In this document: in pieces, positions 54,201-62,121 of the stretch
Layout of the letters: each line of letters opens with the position of its first letter
How positions within the stretch are numbered: position 1 is the stretch's first letter
Source: Mobilicoccus sp032056465
GTDB lineage: Bacteria > Actinomycetota > Actinomycetes > Actinomycetales > Dermatophilaceae
Assembly: GCF_032056465.1 (NCBI RefSeq)
Contig: NZ_DAMBCL010000001.1
DNA length: 64,000 bases
Strand: one strand, 5' to 3'
Position numbers and translations under genes: made by a program
The notes under the pieces: generated by a model
Databases searched by the model: none
What the model was told of the DNA's origin: nothing
What the model saw: the letters and a program-made list of their open reading frames with translations, nothing else

Positions 54201-54615
54201 AGTGCGTCGAGGGGTCCGGGCCGTACGTGAGGCCGTACCCGGCGGCGGCGACCTTGAGCGCGTCGCACACGACGCCGGGCTCGACGGTGGCCGTGCCGTG
54301 GGCCGCGTCGACGCCGATGCCGGTGAGATGCCGACTCGTGTCGATGACCAGGCCCGTACCGATCGCGTTGCCCGCGACCGACGTCCCTCCTCCGCGCGAG
54401 GTGATCGAGAGTCCCTGCGCGCGAGCCCACCTCACGGCCTCGGAGACGGCTGCCACGGTGCGTGGTTCGACGACGCCCGCGGGCACCCGGCGGTAGATCG
54501 AGGCGTCGCTGACGTAGGCGGCGCGGGTGGCGGCGTCGGTGCGCAGGCCCGGCAGGCCCTGGGGGCTCTCACGCCGGGGCGGCGAGAGGCGGGAGAGCAG
54601 GGGGAGAGGGCTCAC
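51271..54615 (-). CDS. FAD/4Fe-4S oxidoreductase, D-2-hydroxyglutarate dehydrogenase (YdiJ) type, with unusual linker
   Basis: 1114 aa, about 100 longer than YdiJ. PCMH FAD domain (SITSRGGGTSVAGNAIG, IGGMVANNACGSHSVAWG), FAD-oxidase C domain (FGHFGEGCIHVRIDF, GSVSGEHGDGRARSELL), two 4Fe-4S clusters (CVGVGACRSDAGAMCPSY and LCLSCKACATECPVNVD), and a cysteine-rich CCG domain (VCCGLTWHSTGQLD, GGCCGLAGNFGFE, ADGFSCRTQI). The enzyme oxidises a D-2-hydroxy acid and passes electrons to a membrane carrier. Residues ~714-852 are a Pro/Thr/Asp-rich linker between the iron-sulfur and CCG parts. Start has gaggaatc upstream. Confidence 0.88.
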   Translation of the reverse strand: MSPLPLLSRLSPPRRESPQGLPGLRTDAATRAAYVSDASIYRRVPAGVVEPRTVAAVSEAVRWARAQGLSITSRGGGTSVAGNAIGTGLVIDTSRHLTGIGVDAAHGTATVEPGVVCDALKVAAAGYGLTYGPDPSTHSRCTIGGMVANNACGSHSVAWGTSAENLVAVRMVLADGREVEATRGGCSDPRIEADLRALVAQNEDLIRAELGRFPRQVSGYGLHYLLPEHGFDVAKALAGTEGTCGVFTQLTVSLVAPPAATVLVVLGYEDVFLAAADASRLRLPGVTTIEGMGGDLIAALRTRPGQQNAGSTLPRGAAWLYCEVGGDTIEEAQARARELVATADVQGTESVRVVDDRTESRTLWGIREAAAGIATRRADGGEAWPGWEDSAVPAEHLAEYLRELYALMARQGLAGIPFGHFGEGCIHVRIDFELGTPEGMAGYREFIEAAADLVARHGGSVSGEHGDGRARSELLSRMYSPQMLALFARFKAIFDPENVLNPGVLVDPEPIDADVRPGPGIRTNLVIPVHALTRDGGDIASAVNRCVGVGACRSDAGAMCPSYQATRDEVATTRGRSRVLAEMLRGEFLEDGWRSEAVRDALDLCLSCKACATECPVNVDMATYKAEFLHHHYRGRLRPFAHYSMGWLPLAATAVTTLGLGRAINRVMSVRPIEVAVMRAAGVESRRRMISFAEHLSFTSWFAERARRVAPLRPGESPTSADLTNGTGDDEHRVDSGPQRTPTGAPADASAMLTRGSVDPTASVDLTTPADASTAVDDPTPAVSRAGQDLHPRRSETPAATEPTADMPDADDTGQGRADPAVTATGVAGAAPLVDGPSRSTAAAGTVDSPGTTDAAETLVLWPDTFTNHLSPHVGIAAVEVLEALGYDVVVPEGRVCCGLTWHSTGQLDVTKAVLRRTLRVLEPHLEAGHRVVGLEPSCTVMLTEAHELLPDDPRAHRLAELVVTLAQVVAPHAESDPAAAQAGKDADAQVAHGAGRTPTWPFGTLDAAAVAQVHCHLKAKGSYEPDRVVLRRLGVDVDEVGGGCCGLAGNFGFEPGHYEVSTACGERELFPKVNCCGGDDLVLADGFSCRTQIEQGTDRSGLHLAEVLRRALG

Positions 54616-54695
54616 GATTCCTCCGATCGACGCGGTCCTCAGACCGTACGTCGCCGCACCGACAGCCCGTCGGGCAGGTTCGTCACGTGAGCGGT

Positions 54696-54718
54696 CGGCC
54701 GGCGCAGGTGGCCGGCCG
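54696..54718 (-). terminator. Terminator-like hairpin
   Basis: CGGCCGGC - 7 nt - GCCGGCCG, 27 nt beyond the end of the minus-strand Lys/Ala/Thr-rich gene. Confidence 0.5.
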
Positions 54719-54744
54719 GGCCCGGGCGCTCGGGCGGGGATCCG

Positions 54745-55365
54745 TCAGTTCGCGCCCAGGACGATCCGGGTGAGGGCCACGGTGAACGCGCCCACCGACC
54801 CCTGCGTCGGCTTCGTCCTCGCCGCGGCGGCCGTCGTCGTCGCCGTCTTGGTGGCTTTGGTGACCTTGGCCGTCTTGGCCGTCTTGGCCGTCTTGGCCGT
54901 CTTGGCCGCCTTGGCCGCCTTGGTCGACTTCGCCGTGGCCTTCTTGCCGGTCACCGTCGCCGGAGTCGTCGCCTTCGCGTGCTTCGTCCCCGCCGCGCCC
55001 GTCGCCTTCGGGACGCTCTTGACGGCCTTCGTCTTCGTGGCCTTCGTCTTCGCGCCCTTCGTCGCGGCCTTCGTCGCGGCCTTCGTCGTTCCGGCCTGCG
55101 TCTTCGGGGCCTTGGTCCTCCCCTCGGTCGTGCCCGTCCCCGCCGCGGCCGCTCCGCCCGACGTCGTGGGGGCGTCGGTGGGCGCGGGCATGCAGGGGCC
55201 GCTGAGAGGACGTTCGGAGATGACGACGTCCTCGAATCCGGGCGTCACCGGAGGCGGCGGGAGGTCGTCGGCGGACGCGGAACCGGGTGCGACGATCAGC
55301 GCGAGCAGGACGAGACCTGCGGTCGTCAGCAGGATGCGTCCGGTGCGCGGTGTCCCGAGCCTCAT
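54745..55365 (-). CDS. Secreted Lys/Ala/Thr-rich (histone H1-like) protein
   Basis: 206 aa from ATG 55365 (gaggggg upstream). Signal peptide LLTTAGLVLLALIVAPGSASA, a short PPPPVTPGFEDVVIS region with one Cys, then ~115 residues of K/A/T repeats (KTAK, KATK, ATK units) coded partly by a 9-nt DNA repeat, and a hydrophobic C-terminus GAFTVALTRIVLG. Such tails resemble histone H1 or wall-binding polycationic segments. Secretion suggests binding to anionic wall polymers or extracellular DNA. Role unknown. Confidence 0.7.
   Translation of the reverse strand: MRLGTPRTGRILLTTAGLVLLALIVAPGSASADDLPPPPVTPGFEDVVISERPLSGPCMPAPTDAPTTSGGAAAAGTGTTEGRTKAPKTQAGTTKAATKAATKGAKTKATKTKAVKSVPKATGAAGTKHAKATTPATVTGKKATAKSTKAAKAAKTAKTAKTAKTAKVTKATKTATTTAAAARTKPTQGSVGAFTVALTRIVLGAN
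54871..54924 (-). repeat. 9-nt repeats, 6 units, in-frame
   Basis: CGTCTTGGC four times, then two CGCCTTGG-variants, encoding the AKT/AKA triplets of the Lys/Ala/Thr-rich protein. Confidence 0.85.
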
Positions 55366-55837
55366 GGTTCCCCCTCGTGAAGACCCCACCCGGGGTGCCT
55401 CACCTCGGTGCGTCGACGTGCCGACTCTGCCGTCTCCCGGATGGGCGTCGACCCGTGCCGGCCGTCGATGTGAATCCTTGTCGCGTGGCGTCGCCGTCCG
55501 CGACTCGACGGGCGTCCGGATCGGACGCCCACTCCTCAGGGTGCCGGGGAGATCACCATCAGGATCCCGGTCGTCTCGCCCAGCGGACCTTTGAGTGCTC
55601 CCGGATGTGATCTACGTCTCAGTGCGCCTCGAGATCGTGTGGGAGACAGGCATCTTGGACCGGATGTTCTGGACGTTCGTCCTGGACGTACGCAACCCCC
55701 GTGACGCTGCCGCGGCGCGCGGCGATAACGTCGCCGAAGCAGCGGGGCGGCCGAGGGGGATCCGTGAGGCGCCGGGGGAGGCGCGGGGGACGCGTCGGCC
55801 GGTACCCGCACCGCACCTGCCGTGAAAGGACCTCTTC
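55366..55837. other. Divergent intergenic region
   Basis: 472 nt between the Lys/Ala/Thr-rich gene (minus) and a GH26-like gene (plus). Should hold both promoters. The long G-rich leader of the plus gene (55690-55830) might be structured, but I could not match it to a known riboswitch. Confidence 0.45.
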
Positions 55838-57022
55838 GTGAAACGACTCGTCGTCTCCGCCGTCGCCGTGGCACTGGCCGCACCCACCGCGCTGCTCGTT
55901 CCCACCGGCGCCTCGGCGTCCGCCGCGTCCGCCACCGGGATGAGCGTCTCCGCCGCAGGGACGGGGGCGGTGTCCTCGACGGCCTCGAGGGGATCGTTCG
56001 AGTCGCTCGAGTCCTTCGAGTCACGCGCGGTGTCGGAGGCGCTCGCCGCGCCCGGCGCGACCACGGGGCCCTGGCGTGGGCGGCCGGGTCAGATGGCCCG
56101 CCGGTACCTCGGGACGCCGAAGTCGGGACTGCCCTGGCACAGCGGGGCATGGACCGGGGAGTACATGAGCGCCCGCAACGCCACCAAGTGGGGCACGTGG
56201 CGGGGGCGCCCCTCGGACGCGACGCCCACGTTCCCGGAGTGGCGCACCTGGCGCGACCTCGAGACGTCCGACTGGCACGTGTCCACCTACCAGGGCTTCA
56301 AGGGCACGCTCGTGTACGGCCTGCCGATGCTGCCCAAGAACGCCAAGCCCGCGCAGTTGCGCGACGTGGCGAAGGGCAAGCACGACAAGACCTACCGCAC
56401 CATCGCGCGCCAGCTCCGCACGAAGTACAAGAGCGGCAAGGTCGTCGTCCGCATCGGCTGGGAGGCCAACGGGTCGTGGATGTCGTTCCGCACCACGTAT
56501 GCCCAGGCGCCGCAGTACCGCGCCGCGTACCGCCGCATCGCCAAGGTCGTCAAGAAGGAGTTCCCGCAGGCCGTCATCGACTTCGACATCAACTGCGGGA
56601 CGCGGCTGCCCGGTCAGCGCACCCGTCTCGACTCCCTCACCCGCCTCTACCCGGGTGACGACGTCGTCGACCTCATCGGCTGCGACACCTACGACTGGGA
56701 CGTCCTCAAGGCCCGCTCCGAGCGCGAGTGGCGTCAGGCGTTGCGGCCCAGGAACTCGGTCGGCATCCAGGACGTCGCCGACTTCGCCCGAGCCCGCCGC
56801 AAGGGTCTCTCCTTCCCCGAATGGGGCCTCACCCATGCCTACGACGGCTACGGCGACAACCCCTTCTACGTGCGCAAGATGCACGCGTTCTTCCGGGCCA
56901 ACAGCGACGTGCTCGTGCTCGAGAACTACTTCAACGTGCCCGATCAGCACATGAAGAACTCGCTGTGGAACGTGCGACCCCAGAACCCCAGGGCCGGTGC
57001 GGAGTACCGACGCCTCTGGTGA
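55838..57022 (+). CDS. Secreted GH26-like glycoside hydrolase
   Basis: 394 aa. GTG start with aaAGGA upstream. Signal peptide LVVSAVAVALAAPTALLVP (cleavage near ASA), a Ser/Glu-rich spacer with FESLESFES, then the GH26-like domain from ~85: VVVRIGWEANG with presumed acid/base E209, YPGDDVVDLIGCDTYDW, and LSFPEWGL with presumed nucleophile E328. The substrate is unknown. It is the third GH26-like copy in the window and the second with intact glutamates. Confidence 0.85.
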   Translation: MKRLVVSAVAVALAAPTALLVPTGASASAASATGMSVSAAGTGAVSSTASRGSFESLESFESRAVSEALAAPGATTGPWRGRPGQMARRYLGTPKSGLPWHSGAWTGEYMSARNATKWGTWRGRPSDATPTFPEWRTWRDLETSDWHVSTYQGFKGTLVYGLPMLPKNAKPAQLRDVAKGKHDKTYRTIARQLRTKYKSGKVVVRIGWEANGSWMSFRTTYAQAPQYRAAYRRIAKVVKKEFPQAVIDFDINCGTRLPGQRTRLDSLTRLYPGDDVVDLIGCDTYDWDVLKARSEREWRQALRPRNSVGIQDVADFARARRKGLSFPEWGLTHAYDGYGDNPFYVRKMHAFFRANSDVLVLENYFNVPDQHMKNSLWNVRPQNPRAGAEYRRLW

Positions 57023-57107
57023 GGCGGGGCGACCCGCCGACGCGGTCACCGGGCACGGGGAGGCCGCGGTGACCTCGCGCGCCCCCGGGGCGGACACGGC
57101 CGCCCTC

Positions 57108-57138
57108 GACCCGCCGGCCCCTCGGGGCCCGGCGGGTC
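57108..57138. terminator. Bidirectional terminator
   Basis: GACCCGCCGGCCCC / GGGGCCCGGCGGGTC (one bulged base) between convergent genes; it touches the stop codon of the nitronate monooxygenase gene. Confidence 0.75.
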
Positions 57139-58219
57139 AGGGGGTGAGGCTGTCGACGATGTCGGCGGCGGGGGCCTCGCGTGCGGCTCGCCACCCGGCG
57201 CCGGCCCAGATGGAGACCCCGTCGATGTCACCGCGCTGCGCGGCGCGGGCCCGCAGAGGCTTGGTGAGCTGATCCACCGCCGGATAGACGGCAGGAGCGA
57301 GGGCGTCGAACCGGTCGACGAATCCGTTGCGCAGCCCGCGCGCCGGACGTCCCGAGAACGCCCGCGTGACGCACGACCCCAACCGCGGGTCGGTGAGTCC
57401 CATGCGGGTGGCGGCGGTGGTGCCGGCCTCGTCGGCGAGGAGGAACGTCGTACCCGCCTGCACAGCGACGGCGCCCGCGCCGAGCGCACGACGGGTGTCG
57501 CCGGCGGTCGTGATCCCGCCCGCGGCGATGAGCGGCACGCCGACATCGGTCATCATCGGCAGCAGCGCGAGGTGGTCCAGCTGGTTGGGGGCGTCGGTGA
57601 CGCGGTGGGTGCCGCGGTGTCCGCCCGCCTCGTAACCCTGGACGACGAGGGCGTCGGCGCCCGCAGCCACCGCGGTGTGCGCCTCCTCCTCCGTCGTCAC
57701 CGTGACGAGGACGCAGATCCCCGCCTCGTGGAGCCGCTCGACGACGTGCGGCTGGGGGCACCCGAAGGTGAAGGAGACGACCGCGACGCGCGCGGCCTCG
57801 ACGATGTCGAGCTTGTCCTCGTAATGGTCCCGGTCGTGCCAGTCGGGCGTGGGGACGTGCACATCGGGGGCGGCCTGAACGAGCAGGTCGCGGAACGCCT
57901 CGACGGCCACCCGGTCGGCTCGATCGCGGCCCTCGGCATCGGCGACCCCGGTGGCGGCGGAGTCCGAGTCGACGCGTTCGGGGGCGCAGGAGGCGTCGGC
58001 GGGGACGAAGAGGTTGACCCCGAACGGGCCGGTGAAGCGCTCGCGGACGTCGGCGATCTCGGCGATGAGGTCCGCCGGTCGCTTGTAGCCCGCGGCGAGC
58101 ATGCCGAGCGCCCCCGCCTCGCCCGCGGCGACCACGAGATCCGGCGTCGAGGGGCCTCCGGCCATGGGGGCCACGACGATCGGTCGTCGGGTCGCCGGCA
58201 TCTCGATCGTTGCTGCCAT
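57137..58219 (-). CDS. Nitronate monooxygenase (2-nitropropane dioxygenase family)
   Basis: 360 aa. FMN TIM barrel: PIVVAPMAGGPSTPDLVVAAGEAGALGMLAAGY, PFGVNLFVP, VVSFTFGCP, ADALVVQGYEAGGHRGTHR, LLPMMTDVGVPLIAAGGITT and GAVAVQAGTTFLLADEAG. The GHRG and GGI segments bind FMN phosphate. It detoxifies alkyl nitronates with O2. ATG 58219 chosen; upstream in-frame sequence is Arg/Gly filler. Confidence 0.9.
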   Translation of the reverse strand: MAATIEMPATRRPIVVAPMAGGPSTPDLVVAAGEAGALGMLAAGYKRPADLIAEIADVRERFTGPFGVNLFVPADASCAPERVDSDSAATGVADAEGRDRADRVAVEAFRDLLVQAAPDVHVPTPDWHDRDHYEDKLDIVEAARVAVVSFTFGCPQPHVVERLHEAGICVLVTVTTEEEAHTAVAAGADALVVQGYEAGGHRGTHRVTDAPNQLDHLALLPMMTDVGVPLIAAGGITTAGDTRRALGAGAVAVQAGTTFLLADEAGTTAATRMGLTDPRLGSCVTRAFSGRPARGLRNGFVDRFDALAPAVYPAVDQLTKPLRARAAQRGDIDGVSIWAGAGWRAAREAPAADIVDSLTP

Positions 58220-58368
58220 GGCGCCCACTCTGCCAGAGCGGTCGACGCCGCGGTCCTCCTCACCCGCGTCGCGTCGGCTGCCGCGGACGGTGGCCCCGGG
58301 GAGGTACCCGTGCGCGGCGGGGGCAGCGGCGGAAGCGGTCGCGGCCGTGGTCGGGGCCGCGGCAGGGA

Positions 58369-59091
58369 TTAGTCGGACTCCTCGTCCTCCTTCTTCTCGC
58401 CACGCCGCTTGAGGAACCCGGCACCCGGGAACCCGGAGATCGCCAAGGTCATCTCGTGGACGGTCTCGAGGATCTCGTGCACGTCGGGGCCGACCTGGTC
58501 GAGCTTGCCGAGCATGGGCAGCACGTCCTCCTCGAGGCTGCGCAGGAGTTGCGGCAGCTTGTCGACCATGCCCGCGAGGGCCGCCACCTCGTGGTCGTCG
58601 AGACGGTGGGCGAAGTCGGCCGCGAGAGGAGCGACCTTGCCGGCGATCGGTTCCCACGGGGCCAGGAGGCGGTCGGTGCGGCGGAGCAGGTCCTCGACGC
58701 CCACGACGGTCGCGGCCGCCGCACCCACCGTCGACACGGCGGCCTCGTTCGTCCGGTCCACGTCGACGACGGTCGCCGCCGCGGCCGCGGCGGTGCGTTC
58801 GGCTCCCGCGACGAGGACGTCGGCGCGCAGGAGGAGGGTGTTGCTCGCCACGAGCATCCCCTCGGCATCGGCGATGGCGTCCCCGCCGCGGTCGAGCAGG
58901 GCCTCACCGCGGTCGAGCAGGCCCTCGGCGCGGACGAGGAGGCGCTCGACGCGGTCGAGCATGTCGCCCGCGCGGGAGATGAGGGCGAGGACGTCCCCGA
59001 CGGTCGCGGGGATGTCGAGGACGAGGTCGGTGACCTCCTCGCGGAGGGTCGAGGCGGCGGAGAGGATCGTGCTGGGACCGGGGATGCGCAT
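58369..59091 (-). CDS. Helical repeat protein of unknown function
   Basis: 240 aa. Residues 10-140 are a run of amphipathic helices with repeated LLxRxExLLDRGxxLL-like units, then an Ala/Val-rich stretch, and a C-terminal ending GFLKRRGEKKEDEESD. This type of protein occurs in many actinobacteria, sometimes mislabelled as a RuBisCO large subunit-like protein. No catalytic motif; likely a scaffold or membrane-associated helical protein. Divergent from the dehydrogenase gene 81 nt away. Confidence 0.65.
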   Translation of the reverse strand: MRIPGPSTILSAASTLREEVTDLVLDIPATVGDVLALISRAGDMLDRVERLLVRAEGLLDRGEALLDRGGDAIADAEGMLVASNTLLLRADVLVAGAERTAAAAAATVVDVDRTNEAAVSTVGAAAATVVGVEDLLRRTDRLLAPWEPIAGKVAPLAADFAHRLDDHEVAALAGMVDKLPQLLRSLEEDVLPMLGKLDQVGPDVHEILETVHEMTLAISGFPGAGFLKRRGEKKEDEESD

Positions 59092-59172
59092 GGCGACATC
59101 ATGACCCGTCCGGGGCGTGGACGGGGGTCCCGTCCGCCCCGCAGCGGCGCGCTCAGAGACCACCATGGAGGG

Positions 59173-60219
59173 ATGACGACCTTTCGCATCGCGTGTATCC
59201 CCGGAGACGGCATCGGGACCGAGGTGACCCCGGCCGCCTGTGAGGTGCTCGAGGCCGTGGGCGCCCGTCACGACCTGCGTTTTCAGTTCGAGGAGTTCGA
59301 CTGGTCGTGCGAGCGGTACACCCGCGAGGGCGCGATGATGCCCGAGGACGGTCTGGATCGGCTCGCCGAGCACGATGCGATCCTGCTCGGGGCCGTGGGG
59401 TATCCCGGCGTTCCCGACCACGTGTCGCTGTGGGGGCTGCTCATCCCGGTACGCCGGGCCTTCGACCAGTACGTCAATCTGCGGCCGGTCCGGGTGTTCG
59501 ACGGTGTGCCGGGCCCGCTGCGTGACGCGGCGGGCACCGACCTCGTCATCGTCCGGGAGAACACCGAAGGTGAATACAGCACGGTCGGGGGTCGGATGTT
59601 CACGGGCACCCCGCAGGAGTTCGCCGTGCAGGAGGCGGTGTTCACGCGCCGCGGCATCTCCCGGGTGGTCGACTACGCCCTCGATCTCGCCGAGGAACGC
59701 GGGCGCACCCTCACGTCGGCGACGAAGAGCAACGGGCTCATCCACTCGATGCCGTTCTGGGACCAGATCGTCGAGGAGCGATGCGCCGAACGGCCGTCGG
59801 TGACGTGGGACTCCGAGCACGTCGACGCGCTCGCCGCCAAGCTCGTCCTCGACCCGCGCCGGTACGACGTCATCGTCGCCTCGAACCTGTTCGGCGACAT
59901 CCTCTCCGACCTCGCCGCCGGCGTCGCCGGGTCCATCGGCATCGCGCCCAGCGGCAACATCGACCCCGAGCGCCGCCACCCCTCGATGTTCGAGCCGGTC
60001 CACGGCTCAGCCCCCGACATCGCCGGTCAGGGCATCGCCGACCCGCTCGGAGCGGTGTGGGCCGCCGCGCTCATGCTCGACCACCTCGGCCACGACGACG
60101 CCGCCACCGAGGTCACCGACGCGATGAGCCGCCTCCTCCTCGACGGACCTCGCACCCCCGACCTCGGCGGCACGGCCACGACGACCGAGGTCACCCGCGC
60201 CCTGGTGGACCTGCTCTGA
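59173..60219 (+). CDS. ttuC: Tartrate / D-malate dehydrogenase (decarboxylating)
   Basis: 348 aa. Isocitrate/isopropylmalate dehydrogenase family: IACIPGDGIGTEVTPAACEVL, LGAVGYPGVPDHVSLWGLLIPVRRAFDQYVNLRP split motifs, VIVRENTEGEYSTVGGR, TSATKSNGLIHSMPFWDQIV, ASNLFGDILSDLAAGVAGSIGIAPSGNI and FEPVHGSAPDIAGQGIADP. The DHVSLWGLL and ATKSNG segments point to the TtuC/DmlA group, acting on tartrate, D-malate or 3-isopropylmalate-like acids with NAD and Mn2+. Confidence 0.9.
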   Translation: MTTFRIACIPGDGIGTEVTPAACEVLEAVGARHDLRFQFEEFDWSCERYTREGAMMPEDGLDRLAEHDAILLGAVGYPGVPDHVSLWGLLIPVRRAFDQYVNLRPVRVFDGVPGPLRDAAGTDLVIVRENTEGEYSTVGGRMFTGTPQEFAVQEAVFTRRGISRVVDYALDLAEERGRTLTSATKSNGLIHSMPFWDQIVEERCAERPSVTWDSEHVDALAAKLVLDPRRYDVIVASNLFGDILSDLAAGVAGSIGIAPSGNIDPERRHPSMFEPVHGSAPDIAGQGIADPLGAVWAAALMLDHLGHDDAATEVTDAMSRLLLDGPRTPDLGGTATTTEVTRALVDLL

Positions 60220-60234
60220 GGCCGGCGCGCGCGG

Positions 60235-60302
60235 GATCGCAGACAGCGATGTGGCGTCATGGTCGTGATGGCGACCACCGCACCACATCGTCGGCTGCGA
60301 TC
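60235..60302. repeat. 68-nt elongated hairpin between convergent genes
   Basis: Nested arms GATCGCAG/CTGCGATC (60235-60242, 60295-60302), CGATGTGG/CCACATCG and TGGTCG/CGACCA stack into one long, interrupted stem around TGATGG. It may act as a bidirectional terminator or be an inverted-repeat element; it is much larger and more interrupted than other terminators here. Confidence 0.7.
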
Positions 60303-60340
60303 CTCGTGCCTGGCGCAGCCTGGGCGGCTGTCGGGGTGGG

Positions 60341-60946
60341 TCAGGCGGCGCGGAGGACGGCGACGAGGAAGTCGGAGTTCTCGAACGGACGGAGGTCCCA
60401 GCTCGCGAGGCGCAGGTCGACGGTGAGCCCGGCGCGGGTGACGTCCCGCTCGAACTGCTCGAGGTCGTAGCCGCGGCCCGCGCCGAAGCCGACGACGGCC
60501 CGGCCCTGCGGCGCGAGGTGGGCGGCGAAGCGGCGGAGGATCTCCACCTGCGTGCCGGGCGCGGCGAACGTGAGGACGTTCCCGGCGCAGACGATCGCGT
60601 CGAACGGCTCGGGGAGGCCTGCGGCGGGGAGGTCGAGCTCGGCGAGGTCCCCCTGCCGCCACGTCGCGTCGGGGAACTGTGCCTGCGCCGCGGTGACGAG
60701 CGCGGGGTCGACGTCGACCCCGACGACCGTGTGGCCGACGCTCGCGAGGTGACCGCCGACCCGGCCCTGCCCGCACCCCGCGTCGAGGATGCGCGCCCCG
60801 CGCGGGACCATCGCGTCGATCATCCGCGCCTCGCCGACGATGTCGTCGCCCGCCTCGACCATGCTCTCCCAGCGGGAGATGTACCAGGCCGAGTGATTCG
60901 GGTTCTGCGCGAGGCGCTCTTCCCACAGGGTGCGACGGCGGGTCAC
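60341..60946 (-). CDS. SAM-dependent methyltransferase (class I)
   Basis: 201 aa from GTG 60946 (cGGAAGGa upstream). Motif I ARILDAGCGQGRVGGHLA (~residue 56), an acidic VVGVDVDPAL, and DAIVCAGNVLTF. Small stand-alone Rossmann methyltransferase, substrate unknown. It lies downstream of the deacetylase/dehydrogenase/glycosyltransferase operon on the same strand, after a 173-nt gap with repeats, so it may or may not be part of that pathway. Confidence 0.85.
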   Translation of the reverse strand: MTRRRTLWEERLAQNPNHSAWYISRWESMVEAGDDIVGEARMIDAMVPRGARILDAGCGQGRVGGHLASVGHTVVGVDVDPALVTAAQAQFPDATWRQGDLAELDLPAAGLPEPFDAIVCAGNVLTFAAPGTQVEILRRFAAHLAPQGRAVVGFGAGRGYDLEQFERDVTRAGLTVDLRLASWDLRPFENSDFLVAVLRAA

Positions 60947-61119
60947 GGGGGTCCTTCCGGAGGCGTTCGGGGTGGTGATCCACGGTAGCCCCACCCACCC
61001 TCACCCCCCGCCCCGCCCAGGGCACCCCCCCCGGAGGGTCCCCACCCCGGGAGTCCCCACCCCGGGAGTCCTCCTACCCGGGGGGATGACGTCATCGATG
61101 GCGTCATCGCACTCCGGGG
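60947..61119 (-). repeat. Intergenic gap with short direct repeats
   Basis: Two perfect 15-nt copies of GTCCCCACCCCGGGA (61038-61067) and two near-identical 12-nt units GATGACGTCATC/GATGGCGTCATC (61085-61108, each nearly self-complementary). Could contain the terminator of the upstream operon or an operator for the methyltransferase gene. Confidence 0.6.
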
Positions 61120-62121
61120 TCAGGCGACGACGTCCAGGGGTGGGGGTGTGGTGTCGTCGGGGAGGCAGGGGTCCTCGGCGATCCGGGCGAGGAGTTCACC
61201 GAGCCCGTGCGCGGCGCGGCCGGGTGTGCGACCGGAGGTCGCGACGGACGGGTGGTGCGGGGTCGCCACGCGACGCCCCGAGGCTCGGAGCGCGGCGACG
61301 AGGCCGTGTTCCTCACCGTGCTCGGGTGCCGGAAAGCCGCCCACCGCACGGTAGTCGGCGAGTCTCACCGCGAGGTTGGCGGCGTAGACGTGGCTGTGCC
61401 CGGTCGGGGTCAGCCCGGACTCGACGAGTCGGGCGTAGGCCTCTCGCGCGGCGGGGTCGGCGTGCCAGTGCTCGACGTCGACGAGCCCCGCGACGGCGGC
61501 GGCCGGCGGTCCGTCCGCGGGGCGGGCGGCGGCGAGCATCCCCGTGATCCAGTCGGAGGGCACCCGCGAATCCGCATCGGTGGAGAAGACCCACGTCGTG
61601 CCGGCGAGGTCGTCCGCGCGTTCCAGGAGGCGGTGGCGGACCGCCCCGACGGGTGTCGGTCCGTCGTCGGCGACGACCTTGCTCGTGCACCACGGGGGCA
61701 GGTCCGCGAGGGCGGCCTCGGCGCGGGCGGCGGTCGCGTCGGTGCACCGATGGGCCGAGACGAGCACCCGTGCCTCGCGGACCTCCCCCGTGCGGTGGGC
61801 GTGAGCGAGGGCCCGCAGCACGCTCGTCAGGCACGAGGCGATGAGGTCCTCCTCCTCGTGGGCGGGGATCGCGACGACGACGTCGACGGCGTCCGGTCGG
61901 GGTCGGGGAGAGGGGGGCGGGGTCTCCCGGGTCGTCGTGCGCGGAGTTCCCTCGGAGATGGCGCCGGGCGTACCGGGCGTCCCGGTCGTGCGGGTCGCGG
62001 CGCCGGTCGGGTTCGCGGCGTGACGAAGGCCTGCCTGCGCGCCGGTCCGTGCCGGTCTCGTCGCGTCTCCTTCCGCGTCTCCCGGAGGGCGGGACCGCGT
62101 GTCCCGTCGCGCGCCGGTCAC
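61120..62121 (-). CDS. Glycosyltransferase family 2
   Basis: 333 aa. Residues 1-75 are a low-complexity Thr/Pro/Arg lead; then VDVVVAIPAHEEEDLIASCLTSVLRAL, WVFSTDADSRVPSDWI with the DxD metal motif, and FPAPEHGEEHGLVAALRASGRRVATPHHPSVATS with an ED-like acid pair. It transfers a nucleotide-sugar residue; acceptor unknown. The start ATG overlaps the stop of the preceding gene (ATGA 62118-62121), so translation is coupled. Third gene of the operon. Confidence 0.85.
   Translation of the reverse strand: MTGARRDTRSRPPGDAEGDATRPARTGAQAGLRHAANPTGAATRTTGTPGTPGAISEGTPRTTTRETPPPSPRPRPDAVDVVVAIPAHEEEDLIASCLTSVLRALAHAHRTGEVREARVLVSAHRCTDATAARAEAALADLPPWCTSKVVADDGPTPVGAVRHRLLERADDLAGTTWVFSTDADSRVPSDWITGMLAAARPADGPPAAAVAGLVDVEHWHADPAAREAYARLVESGLTPTGHSHVYAANLAVRLADYRAVGGFPAPEHGEEHGLVAALRASGRRVATPHHPSVATSGRTPGRAAHGLGELLARIAEDPCLPDDTTPPPLDVVA

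Noticed and set aside
55690..55830. Possible structured leader (c-di-AMP-type riboswitch) before the secreted GH26-like gene
   Set aside because: The GC-rich leader does not show the conserved blocks of the ydaO/c-di-AMP or other riboswitch classes that I could check by eye.
61020..61070. C-rich repeat block as a possible CRISPR or phase-variable array
   Set aside because: Only two 15-nt copies, no spacers, and no cas genes in the window.
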